Shown: positions 22,592-34,309 of the stretch, in pieces
Layout: each line of letters begins with the position of its first letter
How positions within the stretch are numbered: position 1 is the stretch's first letter
NCBI GenBank assembly: GCA_002633005.1
Contig: NMRA01000839.1
Span: forward strand, 62,558 to 116,546
Reading direction: 5' to 3'
DNA length: 53,989 bases
From: Phoronis australis
Taxonomy: Eukaryota; Phoronida; Phoronidae
Translations under genes and position numbers: made by a program
Notes under the pieces: generated by a model
What the model was told of the DNA's origin: nothing
Database searches by the model: none
Seen by the model: the letters and a program-made list of their open reading frames with translations, nothing else

Positions 22592-22824
22592 AATGACCAC
22601 ACTGAGTGGGCCACGTAATGCACAGAACCTCATATTCTGGTGACCACGCTGACTGGGCCCCGTTGCGCAGAACCTCATACCCTGGTGACCACGCTGACTG
22701 GGCCAGGTGTTGCACAGAACCTCATACCCTGGTAACCACGCTGACTGGGCCAGGTGTTGCGCAAAACCTCATACTCTGGAGGCCACGCTGGCTGGGCCAT
22801 GCGTTGCCCAGAACCCCATAGTCT
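22592..22824. repeat. 45-47-bp tandem repeat (minisatellite), five copies
   Basis: TGACCACGCTGACTGGGCC and CAGAACCTCATACCCTGG alternate with copy starts at 22594, 22641, 22686, 22733 and 22780. The repeat keeps frames open on both strands, which explains the reading frames there; they are not genes. Confidence 0.88.
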
Positions 22825-24726
22825 GCATGGGAATCGTTATTAAAACATGTTAAGTCCGCCAAATCCAACATTTTGACCTACAGCAGACCCTGTAGTTCAC
22901 TTGTGTGACATAAAATTGGCCAGCGCCCTTCTGAGTGGAGCGAAAGCGAAATTGTTACGGGTTTATCGCAAACTACAAGTTTTGTTTAACATTTGAGCTC
23001 AAAACTACATCGTGTGTGGGAAGTACCTGTAAATATACGTTATATACGTTACATACGTTATGTCAGTTGTCACGTTCGACTCCTCGACTGGTAGACACGA
23101 GATTCATATAGTTGGTAGGTCGATCAAGCAAATGCGAGGTTTGCTGACAGTCAAACTGAAGTAAGTCAATTACCTTTGGAAGACATCTGCTCGTGCACGG
23201 ATAGATTGACGGCAAATTACAAAAGCGGAGATGGGAAAGTGAAGATTGCGACAAAACTGGTGGTCAGACACTGCCATTCAAAAGAAATGCGGGTGAAACT
23301 AATTTGCAATAAATATGTCACCGTGACCTTTCGTTCAAATTTGAGTAAGCAAAAAATGTTTAGTTTGTATTTCTGACTAAAGCAGATAGCCTAGGAGAAG
23401 GCGCGGCGGTGACAAACTCAACAGATGGTATTAGACAACTGCAGGTAGCAAAAAAGGTTCGCTACGATGCGACATACATGTAAATTATCCCACTTCTATA
23501 GTCACCCGGGAGAGAACATCTCCGATAATACACTGATCACTGATCTCCCGGCTGGCAATTTCTGTCGGTAGCGTTCATTGCACATATTGGCTCACCCGGG
23601 GGGGTGACAACATGTCGTGTGCGACAATACGTTAATGTTCTTACAGTAGTGTCATATACTGTCACCCCCCCGTATGCAGCATGAGATTGCATGGCACAGT
23701 ACGTCTAGACCAACGCGATGATACTCCCTGTAGACAAGGGCGATACACCGTGTAAACACGGGTGAATCCAACCTGCGGACGAGCGACTCACGCGGTATTT
23801 GAGGACATGAAAAGTAGTTGAACTTGGCGTTTCCGGAGTCCGTGAAGGGGTGAGGTTGAAAGTTAAGGGGGGGGGGTGGCCAGTCATAGGCGGAGAGTTC
23901 GGGGCAGGGGAATTCCCTACCGTCCGAAAAACGATTGGTTGCTCATTGCCATTTTCTTTTCTCGCCAGTTTTTGTTCTATGAGTTCCACACCCCCTTAAG
24001 TTCATATACACATGTAGGCGAGAAAATGTCACTTCTGGACCTGAAAACGTTACACGCGAAATGCGATTAGGGCGTTACTTGACCTTAAGATGCATTTTAT
24101 AGCTTTTTACCACATAGACATATTAGTATCAAAATAACTCTTCAGACTACACATAAAGATACACTGCCAAAATCATTTTACTATAGACGGTACATATAGA
24201 TAACGTAAAATTCCTGCATTGTGCATCGAAATCTGAAAAAAGTCCGGAAGAATAACTTGTAAGATTTTCGCAGGCCTGCAGGATCAATAGATGCAATCGA
24301 TTCCACCATTGAGCTCCACCACTCTGTGAGCGGCACCTTTAATCTAACGGGTATCAATAGAACAGGAAAATTGGGGCCATGGAGGCCATCAAAATGATTC
24401 TCCCAGGGATGAAGGCCTCTAAATATAAAGGCGCTGTATGTAATTTCAAAAATAGTAAAGGGACACCAATTGACGCTGCCATGGGGACCACTTTTGGGAA
24501 AGGAGAGGCACAGTTTCAAAGCAAATTCGAAAAAAGGGCTATAGAAGACTGCAATTTTTCAATGTTGCGAGAGACGGCCACTCTAGAAATACTATTGTGG
24601 AAACGCATAACGAGAACTTGTTGGAATTATATTTATGATGACGAGCGCCATTACGAGTGCACCTACAAAACTATACTACAAAAAAATAGAAGCTGCCCCC
24701 ACCCCAGCAACAAGAACAGCATTAGC

Positions 24727-24840
24727 TGTAGGGTTACCAACATACATAGATGCATAGTGAGCGACCACTGTTCGCAAACACCCTTTGCTAGGGTCATCAA
24801 CATACTTAGCTGGTAAGCGACCACTGTTAGTTCTCAAACA
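24727..24840. repeat. 60-bp tandem duplication
   Basis: TAGGGT.A.CAACATAC, then TAG followed by GCGACCACTGTT and CAAACA, occurs at about 24730 and 24790. Confidence 0.6.
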
Positions 24841-26751
24841 TTAATTGATCTCGACGTGATTCCATGTGTCCTTTGCTCGACTGCCCCGCCCACCCCACAA
24901 CCCCGGTCCGGCCTATAAACGCTTATCAGTGCCCGGTGTGACCACGGGTCAAGTTAACAATACGCCTGTGAACACGTCCGACATCAGTACCTTTCCGACG
25001 TTGTCATGATCCACGTCACGTAACAAAGCGAAAATAGGCCGCCACTGAAGCATGCATTCGCCGTAGACCTAGTTCGACTGACTGGACGCGAGGAAAGTAA
25101 GAACTCATAAGACCGTGACATTTTCATCGCGATATAGTCATGTGATCATAATAGTTTCCTTTGCGAAACTACTGCGTCTACCAAGCTCTACCTAGGTTCT
25201 CATGTGTTGCTATCGCAAAAGGTACACGTGGTATCGCCACTGTAATCAGGCGATCTGGGGGAGGGGGCATCGTTTACAGAGTTCGCTTACATTGTAGCTC
25301 ACACGGCAAGCAAAATAAATATGAGTGCAAAAGCGACTCCCCGAAATGTTATAACAAACCTAACCTCCTATTCGCGTCAAACGCTCCCCATTGGTGTGTT
25401 GCTAGTCTTTCAGTTCCCCCAAAAATGTGAACATCAGGCGTGACGTCAGACAGCGCAACCAGGCGGCCAAGCTGGACTATATACTATTGCAGCTCGCAGA
25501 CAGACAGCCCTATTACGTCATGGGGCTCCGGGTGTCACTTTCAGTGAAAGTCCTCGTGCCAGGGTCATGAGATCGTAAGTTTTAGTCTAATTTATAGTGC
25601 ATATGGAGTTCCACCATTACCGTCTTACCTTACCAGTATGAAACCACCACGATCCACAAACCAAAACTGATCTTGTCGATTCAGGATATCCAACACGCGA
25701 GTTACGAAACACTCCAATCTATATACATATTGGTTCGCACAGGTTATCGGTAAGGATTAACAGTCAATGTGTTATCCCCGACTAAAGGTACAAAAATGTA
25801 AACTGATAAGACTAACAAAACGCACGCACGATGAAACAGATCGTATCCTGTACCTTCATTCTATTGTAGAGCTGACGTAGTTGAGGTAGAAATGACTTAG
25901 GACAGTGAGACTTTCCTTTATTCTTTTTGGCATGGTGTGATACGGTGTCATGGTGAGCGAGACCATCACATGTTATACACTCAGCAACACTTGACCCCTG
26001 GTAAATCGATAAATTAACATATATAGGTCACGTCACTTCGTACGGCCTGTGCTCAAGCTCGCCATGGACTTATTTAGTTTTAGTTCCGCGTTCTTTCCAT
26101 TGTTCAGAACGTGTTTTCATTAATGCACAGCTCAGAAGAAGTGTCGACTCCAGACAAAGGCTAATAATATACAGCATTTCACATTCGCACACAAAGCAAT
26201 ATAAGCCTAAAAACATGCATGCGCCTGAAATGTACATTGAGTATACGTGTCGACCCGATGCACTGAGCCGAAAATTTGCATCGTACGGGGACAATTTTTG
26301 TGCACTTCCGAGCAACAGATCGACAAAATTTGCACGTAAGGAGAAATCCATTCTGGTTCAACTGCCTAAGTTGAAACTGGGTCAGAGCTCGGGCATTATT
26401 CCACGTCGCCGCGGGATTTCTTTAGTTGACTACGGGCAGCTAACCGCTGTCGCCGGTCACTTAATATGCCGTGCTTTTTCCAACACGGACACGCCTGGTG
26501 GTTTTGCACATACGATTTTAATTTTCCCTTGCAATATCTTCAAACAATATGTCAAGTTTTGACGACCGCATTGCCCGATGCGAGCAAGACCCGATTAAAT
26601 GTTATTATCCGATCATAAACTGTATTAAAAATCTCTGACTGTACATAATGGTGAATTTTCGAAATGCATTAACCACTAATTTTCGTTATAAACGAACACT
26701 ACGGCGGTATTCAGCTGGAAAAAAAACAACTAAGTACGGTTTTCGATTTTT

Positions 26752-27210
26752 AAAGGTCCTTTCATTTAACTCCGGTCTGAGGGGAGCGTCGACGTAAACT
26801 GCGCAGTTAACTGGACTGTTCATACTGGCTTCGGTAGTTAATGAACATCAAAGTAAACGGTTGTGTGCCGCCGCTGTCGTCATCGCAGTTATCGCAAAGT
26901 AGAGCTGCGCGCTAAGATTTTTTTCAATGTTTCAATTTGGTAATATTTACATGTTCTAAGTGACATTAAATTTATTTTTAAATCGATTGGCTATTATTAG
27001 AGCAAGATATAAGCAGCTATTAGTGGCGGCACTACCTTGTAACTGTTGACGATATCAGTGGCACCTGGCGATAACTTCGGTCTTAAACCACCTGGTAACT
27101 GCAATGTTAATTGGAGCTGTTAACAGCGATTCAGGACTGGAGTTAAGCGTTCATACCGACCGCAACTCCCCAAATCATCGACGCGTCGACGTTAGTATGA
27201 AAGGCCCTTC
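26752..27210. mobile_element. Possible 460-bp TIR element
   Basis: Left AAGGTCCTTTCAT, right ATGAAAGGCCCTT: a 13-bp imperfect inverted pair with GTCGACG nearby on both inner sides. No target duplication identified. Confidence 0.35.
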
Positions 27211-28100
27211 AAAGTCGATGAACTAATAATCTAATAACTGCAACCATTGGGAACGGTTGAAGATATACTACCGCGCGTATTGATATACTCGGTGGATATA
27301 CAAACGCTGATCAATATCACATGGATTCATTTTTTAATATTCTTTCAATCTCGTTTAACCAGATTTTTTACCCGGAAACAGTTGTACTTAACTTGTGCCC
27401 ACTTTCATTTTTTTATTATTGACAAAGAGCTAGTCTAAGAATAGTTATATAGACAGTGCCACCGAAATTGTCCAGAGATTCCAAATCTTCAGTTTGGTTA
27501 TCACCATATTTGCACTTTTGTTTGTATTTTGTGATTTGAGTTCTAATAAAGATTAAACGTAATGACACGTGAAATGTTTAGAGTACCTGTAATGTGGTAA
27601 GTTTAGGGATGGGCTCACAATGAACTTAACTAATTAAGTTTAGCTGGCGATCAAAATCTACCACTTTTTGGTACTTCAAGTTTAAAACTTAGATAAAAAG
27701 TTATCAGCCCGTTCCCGGTAAGAAAAAAAAACAAGTGGGCAGAAGCATTAAAAATTAAATAAAGAAAACCAATATGAAACTTGTCGTTCCTTTGAGAAGT
27801 GGCTCTTTTTGAAGATAAACACAAGTTAACCTTTTTAGTCATTTTGTAATATTTATAATGTACCAAGTTAAAACTACTCTCCAGAGTTGCAGGCTATAAC
27901 TCTGCAAATGTCAGAGAAAACCAAATTGGGGGTACTAACAACAACCATTGTTGAGACAGTAATGCTAGCAATTACCTTTCCACTTCATTAACTGAGATCT
28001 ACATCAACACAAAGGGCGTGCTGAATAGGCATCGTGAAAGTTGTCTGGGGCTTAGGGAATCAGAGCGGTCACCAGTGTAAGCGAGAAATTCTCCACGTGT

Positions 28101-28415
28101 TGGGTTACTAGGGTTAGGGTTAGAGTTAGGATTAGGGTTTAGCTTGGGCTTATGGGATTACGCTTAGGGCTGGGTTAGGGTTCGGGTTAGGGTTGGGGTT
28201 GAGGGGTTACTCTCATAGTCAGGGTTAAGTTTGGGTTTTCGGCTATGGCTAGGACTAGGGCTAGGGCTAGTTTTAAGTTACAAGTCTAGGGCTAGAGGTC
28301 GGGCTAGGTCTTGGGATAGGGCTTAGGCTGTTGTAGGGCATGGGCTAGGGGAGTTTAGGGTTAGTTCTAGGGTTAGGGTGAGGTTACGGTTAGGGTTATG
28401 GCTAGGGTTAGGTTG
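28101..28415. repeat. Interstitial degenerate telomeric repeat (TTAGGG)n
   Basis: About 315 bp of TTAGGG and variants (TAGGGC, TTGGGG, CTAGGG), all in one orientation, with the purest runs at both ends of the block. Confidence 0.85.
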
Positions 28416-29430
28416 GCAAAGATGTGGCCGTCGAAGTAACTGGTCATTGGGCGAAGTTGGAATGTTGAATTATTGGATAGATTTCGTAATGTATCTTAGA
28501 TTTAGTCATTGGGCGGTGTCATCTTCTTTTGCTGGAGTCGCGTAGCTTGTTGACAATGTGTTCGTCATTTTCAGTAGTGGGGTCGTCGACGTTAATGTCA
28601 TTGTTGATGGGAGCACTGAACTGTTCTTATACTGGTAGGGGTTGATTTGAAGTACAAACATCAGTGGACTCGTCACCTATTCTTCGCTTTGTCAAAAACT
28701 GTATTCATAGAATGAATAGTTTTGAATCGTTTCTCTACACAATTCCTGCAGATGAGAACACAAACTTTATTCCGTCTTGTATTTTGGTCCCTTCGCTTCT
28801 ACTCACTGAAAACCAAAGTTGACTAAGGTTTTTGCATTCAGCAGCAGTAATAACGCGAAGACCACTGACGTCACGTTTTGCAAACCTGGAGATTGAATTG
28901 TCGATTTATCGTAAAAGATCGTTACATGTATGCAATTGTTTAATGTTTTAGAAAGTTTAGCTATCCAAGAGATGGTGTAGTTTAGAGGATGTGTCTTACT
29001 CGGTTGCCGGATTAGTTGAAATATAACCTTTGTTCTCAGATCCTCCTCGCCTTGCAGATTTTTCTCAGAAAGACCATAGCCTTGTAATTGCATGGGTGGT
29101 AATAAGTGACACAGAAATGACATACTCATATTTCGTGCGAAAGAATTTCAATGTTGGTAGTATGTCGTCAAAGCAAATGAGTGGAATAATTTGATTATAA
29201 ACATTCAAAGCAAACATTAATAGCAGCAGGTTTGTAAATTAAATTTCCCGGTGCACTCTGCAGTTTCACTCATGTAGTTATCACCAGCCAGTTGCTGGCA
29301 ACTGTGTCCCTGATTTCAGAATAACAGGCGTTATTCATTCAGTGGAAGTAAATGATTCTAAAATCCGGAATGAGTCCGGAACCATCAAACCTTCTATTGT
29401 CCAGTTGCCACTCTACTAGCCACGGTCTTG

Positions 29431-29690
29431 TCACAGTGTCGTCCTGCATGCTGCCAATTTGTCCGTCTTTTTGATAACTTTACCAAGGCTTTCCTCTGTT
29501 CCCAATTCGTATCCCCCTCCAACCATCCTGTCCTCCTGACCAGTGATTGTAACCACAGTGTCACTCTGGTAGTGACTATAATTGTGTAACCCTTTTCCCT
29601 TGATCTTCAAGTTTATCGTGTAGCCGAAGCTCTCTAGTGGAACAGAGCGCATGCGCTGGTGAATCGTACGTTCGCGTTCGCCATTGAAGT
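29431..29690 (-). other. Unassigned open frame, possibly coding
   Basis: An open frame on the minus strand runs from just after a stop near 29703 to TGA at 29433-29431 and reads sensibly (G-Y-T-I-N-L-K-I-K-G-K-G, then D-T-V-V-T-I-T-G). First ATG at 29652. I recognise no family. It begins at a CAGCGCATGCGC palindrome like an NRF1 site, so this could instead be a promoter/5' exon or a repeat. Confidence 0.25.
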
Positions 29691-29953
29691 CTATCCGAAA
29701 TCATTATTTAGGGGCACAGCCCCCGATGTCTGTAAACAAGAACTGAGATTATGCTCTCGTCACAACAATCCTGTATAAAGTTAAAGACTGTGTGATGTTG
29801 TGGAACAGCATTTAATGGTATTTTACAACTTAAATCGGCACAACACATTTTGCATAGCTTAGGATCAACGCAACAAGTTTTGTCGGGTTTTGTCGTCGTT
29901 TGTATTTAGTACTTAGAGGTTAGAGCCCATCAAAGTAACAAATATCTGTTCCT

Positions 29954-30021
29954 TCAAACTGTTTGTTGAGTGATTTTCTGCCATTCATCCAGGAACTCGG
30001 TTAGGTCGACTTGTGCGTTAC
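29954..30021 (-). CDS. EF-hand paralogue 1, exon 4 (rest of EF4, C-terminus)
   Basis: Acceptor TCTCTTTCAG. It encodes NAQVDLTEFLDEWQKITQQT, then V and TGA (29956-29954). It completes the fourth EF loop with V at position 8 and E-F at 12-13. It is too short to stand out as an open frame and was found by matching phase and loop pattern. Confidence 0.85.
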
Positions 30022-33000
30022 CTGAAAGAGAAACAGTCCTTTATCACCCAGACCAAATCAAAGGTAAATCAAAATATGCTCGAACATTAACAAACACTTT
30101 ACTAAAAAGGGTGGAACTTTATCAAAATAATACACGTTTTCCCGTCTTTGAGTTTGGAGGTTAAAGCTGGAACCCACTCCAAGAAATTGACTTCCGTCTA
30201 AGGTTTGTCTCAACTTCCAGACTTTGAAACTTCCACATCCGGTAAAACGTAAGACAAAACTTAAGTCATAAACTTAAGTCAAACCAAGATATCGTTTTGG
30301 AACAGTTTTAAGGCAATTTGAAGGTTTCGTTATCTTAAAATGAATCTAAATTCAAGATTTGTCTTAGCTAAGACAGTTTTCGTGAAAAGGGCTCCTGTGG
30401 TCACTCAAAAGGAGCTTGGGAGGATGGTATAAACTGAAATTGAAAACTATCATGACAGTTAAGGAAAATTTTAAAACTGAGGAATATTCTTGTTTTAGTA
30501 GAGTAAAGAATTCTTTATTTTGTCACTTTAGATTTGGTATTCTTCCATTGAAGATTATGTCGAATATGAGGTCTCAATGCTGTACTCTATATGGCAACTT
30601 ACGTTGCAAATTATATAATGAGGCCAACAATTTCTGCTCCACTTATTTGAATTTTCTGGTGTAAATTACCTTAGTTTTTTAATTATTAATTTGTTCAGAG
30701 ATCTTTTTGTTTTTGTTTTTGTTTTTGTTCATGAAGCATTTTTAAACGCAAGGGGTGTTTCTACTCCGTGTAATCAGTGGCTTATAAGCCCAACAGGCTC
30801 GGTGTGTTTTCAAATTCTGAATTAGTGGTATAAGTTCAAGAACACGTGACATTAATAAACAAATATATTTCTATTGCTAATACATACAACCGCGATACGA
30901 ACGTTAAAAAATACATTGAATCCGAAGAGTGGCGAAGTGAGCAAATTTTGAAAATGCAATTTTGCTTGAGAAATTTGTTTTCTTGCTTTTGTCGTTCGAA
31001 AGGTGGGACCAACGGTAAAGGCGATGCTCAATTTGAAATCACACCCACGGCTTAAAACAATTTGCCATTTCACGTGACTAATGAGGCCAGAAACATTAAC
31101 GAAAGAAATTACAACGACGATTCAACCACTTAGACACAGTGTTAGCATTGAGTGATCTGCACCCACAGACGCACCTCTAGCTTCAAGAATTCTAAATTTC
31201 GTTCTCATAAAAGTTAACGAGAAAATTTTAAAAAAATACTTTCATGGGAGAGTAGAAAAGGATAAATTGGTCAAAACGTCTTCAAAAACGTTACATTCCT
31301 CTATAAAGAAGACCCATTCTGAACTTTACCGTCTGCGTCAAACTTTTCAAAAGCGACTAGAACGTCATCCTCCTCGATGGCGCCATTTTTGTTGGAATCC
31401 ATATACTTGAAGAGAAGCTTTCCCTCCATTACGTCACCCAAGTTGAAGAAGTCTACCCACGCAGTTACCATCTCTTGCTCGTTCACCTTCCGGTCGGAAT
31501 TTCCTGTATTGGAGATACGAAAGCTATATGCGAGAGCCATTCTGCGCTTTCAAGAGTATCTTGCTGCTGAAGTTACAGAGTTTGGTGAATGCGCATACAA
31601 AGAAATGTTAGCTTTGGTAATGTTTCGGAGAATGCCTTTGCTATAATGGCCCTTTCACGTTTTAACATGTTTTGCGAATCGAATTGTTTGCGAAGCCTGA
31701 GAATATGCCTTCAAACGTGTAAAACTTTACACGACGACATCAGAACACTTTCCAACAAGGCGATGTAAAACGTGATGGCAGAGATTTTAATCCATAGAAC
31801 TGAGAAATAGGAATATCCTACTTTGTTACTTTTTCAAAAATGACAATGAATTTTCATGCTATTTTGGAATAAATCGACAACATATTTCTCAAAAGTAATA
31901 GTCTTTAGTAATAAAATTGAGCAATATGAGCAGAAGGCTAATTTTGAATAGGGTTTGAGATCAGCAGGGTTGACATATTGTTGACATTTTAAAAATTTAC
32001 ACGCTTTGTATGGCACCATACTGAAGCTACCAAACTGACAGGAATGTTAACTTTGTCTCTTTTAATTTCACAGGTAGAACAAAGTTTCGCCAATCCACAG
32101 ACATCACTAAATTCCAAACTTTTAAAAATTACAGTCCAGTGTGTACTTTCGGATTTTCGTGGCAATTTATAAATTGTGAAGTCAATTGCTGTTCAAATGT
32201 CGCGGCCATTTTGAAGGTGCACCACCAGACTTTTAACAATCATTTCGAAAATTTTGTATTTACATATATTTTGGTCATTTTGCCAAGCATTTTATTTTTT
32301 GCAAGACCATACCTACTTGAGACTAAATTTTAACGAGATCAGTTTGAAATGAAATTTCTTTTACGAAGTTTTTAACTAAAAGGAAGCGGAAAGTGTATAT
32401 TTGCATCTTTGAAAGCAAAATATTCTGTTTATGACCGATTTTGTTTTGGCTTGCTCACAAATCAGTGCCGAATGGACGGGATCTACCACTTGTATAGTAC
32501 GCTTAAACCCTCAAAGCGCTGAAGTCAGAAATGCTGTACAAAAATAAATCAAGACAACGGCGACAAAGCTTCCCGTTAGAAGAGTGAATGAACGTACTGT
32601 CATTTTAATAACAGAACCAAAACATGAGCCAAAGCAATAGTTTGAGCTGGTGCTGTGTCCCTTTTGGAAATGCCCGAGTTGGCACATGAATAGGTGCAGA
32701 GAAAACGATCTCTCGGCTACAAAAGGTCATACAGCTGAAAACAAAATTTTACAAGCAGAACTTTGAAGCTGAACGATTGAGAAAGGGGTCTATCCACTTA
32801 TATGATAACTAGTGAATACGAAAAAATACGGTTGAATATATGTTTAAAAGCCGGAAATTCTCAAAGGCAAAAACCGATTTATTGAGGACCAGTTACATAG
32901 ACTACCGCAATGAAAATCGCAATTAAACGCACACGTGCGCGCGCACGCACACATACACGCACACGCATACACACATACTGTACCTGTATTGTCAATGTTC

Positions 33001-34309
33001 ACGAATACCGTATTAAACTCGTCCATCGTCAGCTCGCCGTCTTGATTCTTGTCAACTCGGTTAAACAGCTCGATAATAAACTTTGGTTGAGAGGTGCTGA
33101 AATCAAATGTACAAAAGGACGTAAATATTAAATAAAACGACGATCTCGTTGAATACCATTGATTGACTTCGCCGGGCCGGTTCAACCGAATAAGACATCT
33201 AATTGACTTGTAAGCCGGAAGTCGCCATCAAGAACCCAGTTAGATGTATTGGCCAGTTGACTCGGCGGAGCTGGCGTAGTCAATCAAGGACAGCCATAAA
33301 AACCTTGGTAAAAACTGTCTTTACCGTTGCTGGTGTTTCATATGATGTTGAACATGTTTTACGCTGCGATGATTACACGGTTTGAAAATGAATAATGCTT
33401 CGAGGGAACTAACACTAATACCAGTATGCTAAAAATGACCTGAAGCAGACTAGTTTTGTAAAACGGTGAATCACGTGACCTTGCGTAATACAAATACCAC
33501 GAAGTTTTTGAGTAGTGCGAACTCCTAAATTAAAAGCTAAATGGAACGTTGCTTTTCAGGTTTAACCATACTAATAATTGAAAAGATTTGTTGGTGTTCC
33601 TAATATGGTGAAACGCCGCTATAAACCCAAGATCCGGCGAAAAAGCCAATTTTGACTAACCCTTTCCGCATTTTTTCGCCGCAATTAGTTTCATAACGGA
33701 TTCCTACTTAGATAAGTATTTCGGCAGAAAATTTTCCTGAGACAAGTTTTGTTGATAAGACGTCCCATTTGTTTTTAATGGCCTTATTAGATGAAAGCTC
33801 TGATTGGTGGCAGGGTGATCTCTCGCCAGGTGTCAGTGGAGGTACAAGCTAACCCTGGCTCATGCGCAGTGAGGAAAGCGCAAAAAGTCAATATTACAGG
33901 CTTCATATTCAAGACACACAGCGAGAATATATGCAACGCCGTGTTCAACAAATCTTGTCTCTTACTCTGATGAGAAATGATTTCCGGTCTTATAAAGAAC
34001 TAACAGTCCGTTAATGCTTGAGACGAATAAAACGACTCGCCGTACTCACGTGACAAGTCAACTTATGTAGAGTTACATCCGGGTACTAAGCAATAACAAG
34101 TTGTCAGTTCTTTTCGAGCCCAGAAAACACATCTATTTGGACTAAGGAACAAATTGAATCATATTTCCTAACCATAAGTAGTCTACATCTAAAGTTGTTT
34201 TTGTCGTGACAGAAGAATTTGTGGCCATTATAACAGGATTTTCTAAACAGACTTACCCTCTCACTGATGTGAGGACCGAGACAGCTATAAGCAGAAGAAC
34301 GTACTTCAT
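29954..34309 (-). CDS. Secreted four-EF-hand calcium-binding protein, paralogue 1, four exons
   Basis: Exons 34309-34257, 33096-32984, 31503-31330 and 30021-29954 join in phase to give 135 residues. The N-terminus MKYVLLLIAVSVLTSVRG is a clear signal peptide, so the protein enters the secretory pathway. EF1 loop DKNQDGELTMDE is canonical; EF2 (DNTGNSDRKVNEQE) has a 14-residue loop with the hydrophobic residue at 10 and Glu at 14, as in S100-type pseudo-EF hands; EF3 DSNKNGAIEEDD ends in Asp; EF4 DADGNAQVDLTE keeps D1, D3, N5, V8, E12. Introns interrupt loops 2 and 4 after D-x-x-G and D-A-D-G, both phase 1. The start has A at -3. The next gene upstream in the same orientation is its paralogue. 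Partner and tissue are unknown. Confidence 0.87.
30168..30396. mobile_element. TIR element (MITE), copy 2 of the 10461-10696 family, opposite orientation
   Basis: Its reverse complement starts near GGAGCCCTTTTC.C, contains AGCTAAGACAAATCTTGAA and GATGTGGAAGTTTCAAAG, and ends TTTCTTGGAGTGGGTTCC. Alignment with copy 1 holds over the full length. It lies in the last intron of EF-hand paralogue 1. Confidence 0.72.
30430..30830 (+). mobile_element. Degenerate CR1-like LINE 3' end
   Basis: In mixed frames the + strand gives K-N-S-L-F-C-H-F-R-F-G-I-L-P-L, V-E-Y-E-V and LYNEANNFCSTYLNFL. These resemble the C-terminal end of non-LTR retrotransposon proteins (R-x-G-I-L-P-L...V-E-D-E-x-H-F). The 3' side has GTGGCTTATAAGCCCAACAG, typical of such 3' UTRs. 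Confidence 0.5.
31330..31503 (-). CDS. EF-hand paralogue 1, exon 3 (rest of EF2, EF3, start of EF4)
   Basis: Acceptor CCAATACAG, donor GACG|GTAAAG; 174 nt, exactly the length of the paralogue's equivalent exon. It encodes EQEMVTAWVDFFNLGD, Y-M-D-S-N-K-N-G, and F-E-K-F-D-A-D-G. Confidence 0.9.
31504..32983 (-). other. EF-hand paralogue 1 intron 2, ending the Z-DNA-prone repeat at its 5' side
   Basis: 1,480 nt. The 5' end of the intron (32928-32983) is alternating GT/GC/AC. The rest is AT-rich with no coding signal. Confidence 0.6.
32928..32978. repeat. Alternating purine-pyrimidine (CA/CG)n tract beside a splice donor
   Basis: ACACGTGCGCGCGCACGCAC continues into CA-rich text up to about 5 nt from the donor of EF-hand exon 2 (minus strand: GTACAGTATGTGTG...). 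It is strictly alternating over most of its length, so Z-DNA prone and length-variable. Confidence 0.8.
32984..33096 (-). CDS. EF-hand paralogue 1, exon 2 (EF1 and start of EF2)
   Basis: Acceptor TTGATTTCAG, donor ACAG|GTACAG. It encodes TSQPKFIIELFNRVDKNQDG and E-L-T-M-D-E-F, then N-I-D-N-T-G where loop 2 is cut. The donor is followed within a few bases by a GT/GC repeat. Confidence 0.88.
33159..33287. mobile_element. 129-bp TIR element (MITE), copy 2 of the 12555-12680 family
   Basis: Left TTGATTGACTTCGCCGGGCC, right CTGGCGTAGTCAATCAA. Ends and overall length match copy 1. It sits about 60 bp from EF-hand exon 2 in intron 1. Confidence 0.7.
34257..34309 (-). CDS. EF-hand paralogue 1, exon 1 (signal peptide)
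   Basis: ATG at 34309-34307 in context CAAAATGA; encodes MKYVLLLIAVSVLTSVR plus two bases; donor GG|GTAAGT. Confidence 0.8.

Larger units (their letters stand above)
22825..28100. other. Gene-poor 5.3-kb stretch
   Basis: No exon chain found. The longest frame (24379-24816, +) and its antisense (24181-24519) match nothing I know. A G-run lies at 23866-23878, a 60-bp duplication at 24727-24840 and a possible TIR element at 26752-27210. Confidence 0.45.

Noticed and set aside
22524-22821. Proteins encoded in both directions across 22524-22821
   Set aside because: The open frames are a by-product of a 45-47-bp tandem repeat.
24181-24816. Gene at 24379-24816 (+) or 24181-24519 (-)
   Set aside because: The frames overlap on opposite strands, have no recognisable motif or splice-consistent neighbours, and the region includes a 60-bp duplication.
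31140-31192. Final exon of EF-hand paralogue 1 after a TTTAG near 31190
   Set aside because: It would give E-F directly after D-A-D, destroying the EF loop. The exon at 30021-29954 fits phase and loop exactly.
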